From positions 1,308,011 through 1,372,010 of the forward strand of contig CP135238.1 in NCBI GenBank assembly GCA_032834875.1: a DNA stretch of 64,000 bases, read 5' to 3'. The DNA comes from Sulfuracidifex metallicus DSM 6482 = JCM 9184. GTDB lineage: Archaea; Thermoproteota; Thermoprotei_A; Sulfolobales; Sulfolobaceae. Position 1 is the first letter of the stretch. Each line of letters starts with the position of its first letter. The position numbers and the translations under genes are program-made. Of the stretch, positions 63,086 to 64,000 are shown piece by piece. The notes beneath the pieces were generated by a model, which was given only the letters and a program-made list of their open reading frames with translations, had not been told where the DNA came from and made no database searches.

Positions 63086-63907
63086 ATGATAAGAGAACTT
63101 GAACTGGACTGGGGATTCGTTTCAAAGTACCTTGTAAAGAGAATAGGAGATTACATACGTGCAGCTGGAAAAGATGGAGCTATAGTTGGACTTAGCGGAG
63201 GAATAGACTCGTCGCTAGTCCTTAGACTCCTAAGGGAAGCTACCGATAACGTGTTCGTCCTACTAATGCCATCTGAAAGTACGCCCAAGGAGGATATAGA
63301 GGACTCTAAGGAGATGCTGAACGTTGTAGGTAATCCTCCCCATGAGGAAATAAACATTGATGACGTTGTATCAACTATAGTATCTAAAACCGGAATACAT
63401 GACAGATTGATCATAGGTAACATCAAGGCTAGAACTAGGATGACGCTTCTCTACGCATATGCACAGAAGTTAAATTACTTGGTAGTAGGGACTGGAGACA
63501 AGAGTGAAATTCTACTGGGCTACTTTACTAAATATGGAGATGGAGGAGTTGACATATTGCCTATTGGAGATCTTTATAAGTCTCAAGTTAGAAGGCTATC
63601 TTTATACTTGAACCTACCTAAAAGGATAATAGAAAAGCCAAGTTCTCCCGCTCTATGGAAAGGACAAACTGCGGAGGAAGAGCTTGGAATTTCCTATGAG
63701 AAGGCTGACGAAATACTCTACTACTGTTTCGAAAAGTTCATGGAACCTGAAGCGGTGTCTAAACTGACCGGAGTTGACGAAAATACTGTGAAAAGAATAG
63801 TGAAGCTAGTTAAGATGAACGAACATAAGAGAAGAACACCTGAAATCTTTAAAATAAGCGAAAGAACAGTAGGTTCAGATTGGAGGTATCCTAGGATATG
63901 GGGTTAA
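63086..63907 (+). CDS. nadE: NAD+ synthase
   Basis: The 273-aa N-type ATP pyrophosphatase domain has the PP-loop GLSGGIDSSLVLRLL (about 35-49), VVGTGDKSEILLGYFTKYGD (about 132-151), ILPIGDLYKSQVR and PSSPALWKGQTAEEELGISY. It amidates nicotinic acid adenine dinucleotide to NAD+. There is no fused glutaminase domain, as in ammonia-dependent enzymes. The next gene, overlapping by 10 bp, starts like a nitrilase-family amidase and may supply ammonia from glutamine. Confidence 0.96.
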   Translation: MIRELELDWGFVSKYLVKRIGDYIRAAGKDGAIVGLSGGIDSSLVLRLLREATDNVFVLLMPSESTPKEDIEDSKEMLNVVGNPPHEEINIDDVVSTIVSKTGIHDRLIIGNIKARTRMTLLYAYAQKLNYLVVGTGDKSEILLGYFTKYGDGGVDILPIGDLYKSQVRRLSLYLNLPKRIIEKPSSPALWKGQTAEEELGISYEKADEILYYCFEKFMEPEAVSKLTGVDENTVKRIVKLVKMNEHKRRTPEIFKISERTVGSDWRYPRIWG

Positions 63908-64000
63908 CAGTAGAGTTAGCTCAAATTTACGTCAAGCCTGGTGACGTTGAGGGAAACTTAGAAAAACATCTAAAAATAATACAAAATTCTAATGCGGACT
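63898..64000 (+). CDS. carbon-nitrogen hydrolase (nitrilase) family protein, 5' part only
   Basis: The 34 codons in the window read MGLTVELAQIYVKPGDVEGN then LEKHLKIIQNSNAD, matching the start of nitrilase-superfamily amidohydrolases (first strand, then the KPGDVEGNLEKH helix). The catalytic Glu, Lys and Cys lie beyond the window. It overlaps nadE by 10 bp. A glutaminase role for NAD synthesis is inference. Confidence 0.65.
   Translation, partial: MGLTVELAQIYVKPGDVEGNLEKHLKIIQNSNAD

Overview
The window looks like a chromosome segment of a thermoacidophilic crenarchaeon of the order Sulfolobales. The evidence is the AT-rich sequence with TATA boxes about 25 bp ahead of many start codons (leaderless genes), a thermopsin-like acid protease, archaeal pilins with class III signal peptides, a Sulfolobus-type OB-fold SSB, double-HTH Lrp-like regulators, and TnpB insertion sequences of the IS200/IS605 group. 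I cannot fix the genus. I saw no tRNA, rRNA or CRISPR array.

Layout. 1-8.5 kb: a conserved unknown gene (possibly cut by the window edge), a TnpB-only insertion sequence with its omega-RNA, a nuclease-fold-like unknown, and a small metabolic group (phytoene-desaturase-like oxidoreductase, GDPD, malate/lactate dehydrogenase). 8.6-16.6 kb: two divergent operons of surface proteins, five of them with pilin-type N-termini, two of these very large (758 and 822 aa). 16.8-25.8 kb: membrane and surface genes (zinc-ribbon membrane protein, K+ channel, thermopsin, two small type IV pilins) mixed with mobile DNA. 26.4-27.4 kb: a decayed vapBC pair whose vapC is split by a 352-bp non-autonomous element. 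27.7-33.7 kb: metallopeptidase, SAM decarboxylase, two related regulators, a RecB-like nuclease and a glycosyltransferase. 33.9-36.2 kb: a complete tnpA/tnpB element with frameshifted tnpA, followed by a relic. 36.2-64 kb: mostly compact housekeeping: triosephosphate isomerase, NadA, CobT-like UPF0284, HAD phosphatases, endonuclease IV, uracil-DNA glycosylase, an FAD/Fe-S oxidoreductase, HIT and Nudix hydrolases, a chlorite-dismutase-like heme protein, a membrane glycosyltransferase, NadE and the start of a nitrilase-family gene.

Two signals stand out. First, three copies of one IS200/IS605-type element (1099-2381 with tnpB; 21068-21415 and 26941-27292 without) share ends and a 3' structure whose stems differ by compensatory changes. 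This is strong evidence for a conserved structured RNA on the tnpB sense strand, kept in copies that have lost the protein. Removing the copy at 26941-27292 restores the vapC reading frame exactly, which fixes the element ends (TTAC target, TCAG right end). Second, the divergent pilin-like cluster looks like a mirrored duplication of a pilin module that has grown giant adhesin-like subunits, with no assembly ATPase nearby.

Decay is visible elsewhere: a frameshifted MFS transporter, frameshifted tnpA, broken vapBC, and several solitary insertion-sequence ends.
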